From: Nitrospirales bacterium
Lineage (GTDB): Bacteria > Nitrospirota > Nitrospiria > Nitrospirales > UBA8639
NCBI GenBank assembly: GCA_029261235.1
Contig: JAJDBS010000240.1
Span: 1-53,599, forward strand
Length of the DNA: 53,599 nucleotides
Reading direction: 5' to 3'
The notes beneath the pieces are model-generated. The model was not told where the DNA came from. It saw nothing but the letters and a program-made list of their open reading frames with translations, and did not search any database. The position numbers were made by a program, and so were the translations under genes. Within the stretch, counting starts at the first letter, position 1, and every line of letters starts with the position of its first letter. Below, piece by piece: positions 53,113-53,599 of the stretch.

Positions 53113-53599
53113 ATGCGTGATTTCTTCCCTGGATTAGCGGGCATTCCTGCTGCAAAATCCTCTATCAGTTTTGTAGATGGAGCAGAAGGAATTTTAGAAT
53201 ATCGTGGAATTCGTATTGAAGATCTGGCTGAACACAGTTCCTTTCTTGAAACCACCTTCCTTCTACTTTTCAAACGACTCCCTGCAAAAAATGAATTAGA
53301 GCGATTCACCAGGGATATTTCTCATCACCGTCGCATCAAATACCGCATCATTGATCTTTTGAAATCGCTCCCAGAGCAAGGACACCCCATGGACGCGCTG
53401 CAATCAGCAGTAGCAGCACTAGGGATGTTTTATCCAGTTTACGATGTGAGAAATGAAACCACACGGTATCTCACGGCCGTCCGTCTGATTGCTAAACTTC
53501 CCACAATTGTTGCCGCCTTTGCTCGGTTACGACGAGGAGATGAATCAATCCAACCCCGGGATGATCTCTCCTTCGCAGAAAATTTCCTCTACATGCTCA
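53113..53599 (+). CDS. gltA: citrate synthase, N-terminal part (runs off the window)
   Basis: The first 162 codons are present. The product condenses oxaloacetate with acetyl-CoA (or cleaves citrate in the reverse TCA cycle in some autotrophs). The start FPGLAGIPAAKSSISFVDG, followed by GILEYRGIRIEDLAEHSSFLE and TFLLLFKRLP, is characteristic of a type of citrate synthase that begins without the long N-terminal extension. The following HPMDALQSAVAALGMFYP is the conserved helical region. The catalytic His and Asp lie beyond the end of the window. The ATG has only a weak GTGGA ahead of it. It is transcribed from the spacer after the coiled-coil gene. Confidence 0.9.
   Translation, partial: MRDFFPGLAGIPAAKSSISFVDGAEGILEYRGIRIEDLAEHSSFLETTFLLLFKRLPAKNELERFTRDISHHRRIKYRIIDLLKSLPEQGHPMDALQSAVAALGMFYPVYDVRNETTRYLTAVRLIAKLPTIVAAFARLRRGDESIQPRDDLSFAENFLYML

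Overview
The window looks like chromosomal DNA of a Gram-negative, moderate-GC bacterium, most likely Nitrospirota and plausibly the Nitrospira lineage. The reasons are a TolC/Pal/lipoprotein envelope, a citrate synthase with a PGLAGIPAA-type N terminus, DUF3422 and TIGR04255 proteins, and two short palindromic dispersed elements of a style I associate with Nitrospira genomes. The phylum call is inference; no rRNA or tRNA gene is present to confirm it.

Positions 1-16.2 kb are mostly housekeeping and accessory single genes. On the minus strand these are a stand-alone receiver protein, a MATE/ANKH-like flippase, a tandem-duplicated BrxD/DUF2791-type ATPase with one degenerate half, its small DUF6499-like partner, glnS, a nuclease-fold protein lacking its catalytic residues, and a membrane-bound cytochrome c. 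On the plus strand they are a small lipoprotein, an outer-membrane beta-barrel, a YheT-like hydrolase, a DUF3422 protein, an HDOD protein and a TIGR04255 protein.

Positions 16.4-47.2 kb form one integrated surface-protein locus and are the core of the window. A central minus-strand operon encodes TolC, HlyD, GAF-HlyD and M50 protease-HlyD proteins, with gene overlaps at two of the three junctions and no ABC ATPase. It is flanked by two giant proteins that share an N-terminal LEPR-XLL motif, a DUF4347 domain with a His/Cys pair, and a C-terminal hydrophobic anchor with a polar tail. The first (about 4407 aa, minus strand) overlaps a diguanylate cyclase gene by ATGA. The second (about 1432 aa, plus strand) is followed 14 bp later by a hybrid histidine kinase. 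The cyclase and the kinase have residue-for-residue colinear N-terminal sensor/TM/PAS halves, so a common input module has been joined to two different outputs. The kinase is followed by a REC-GGDEF-EAL phosphodiesterase. A testable model is that each giant adhesin is exported by the shared HlyD/M50/TolC machine, stays tethered by its C terminus, and is monitored by its own sensor, with the two arms pushing c-di-GMP in opposite directions.

Positions 47.2-53.6 kb hold two short palindromic elements (MITE/REP-like), lipA, a small exported protein, a Pal/OmpA-like lipoprotein coupled by ATGA to a coiled-coil lipoprotein with 72-residue tandem repeats, and the start of a citrate synthase gene that runs off the window.
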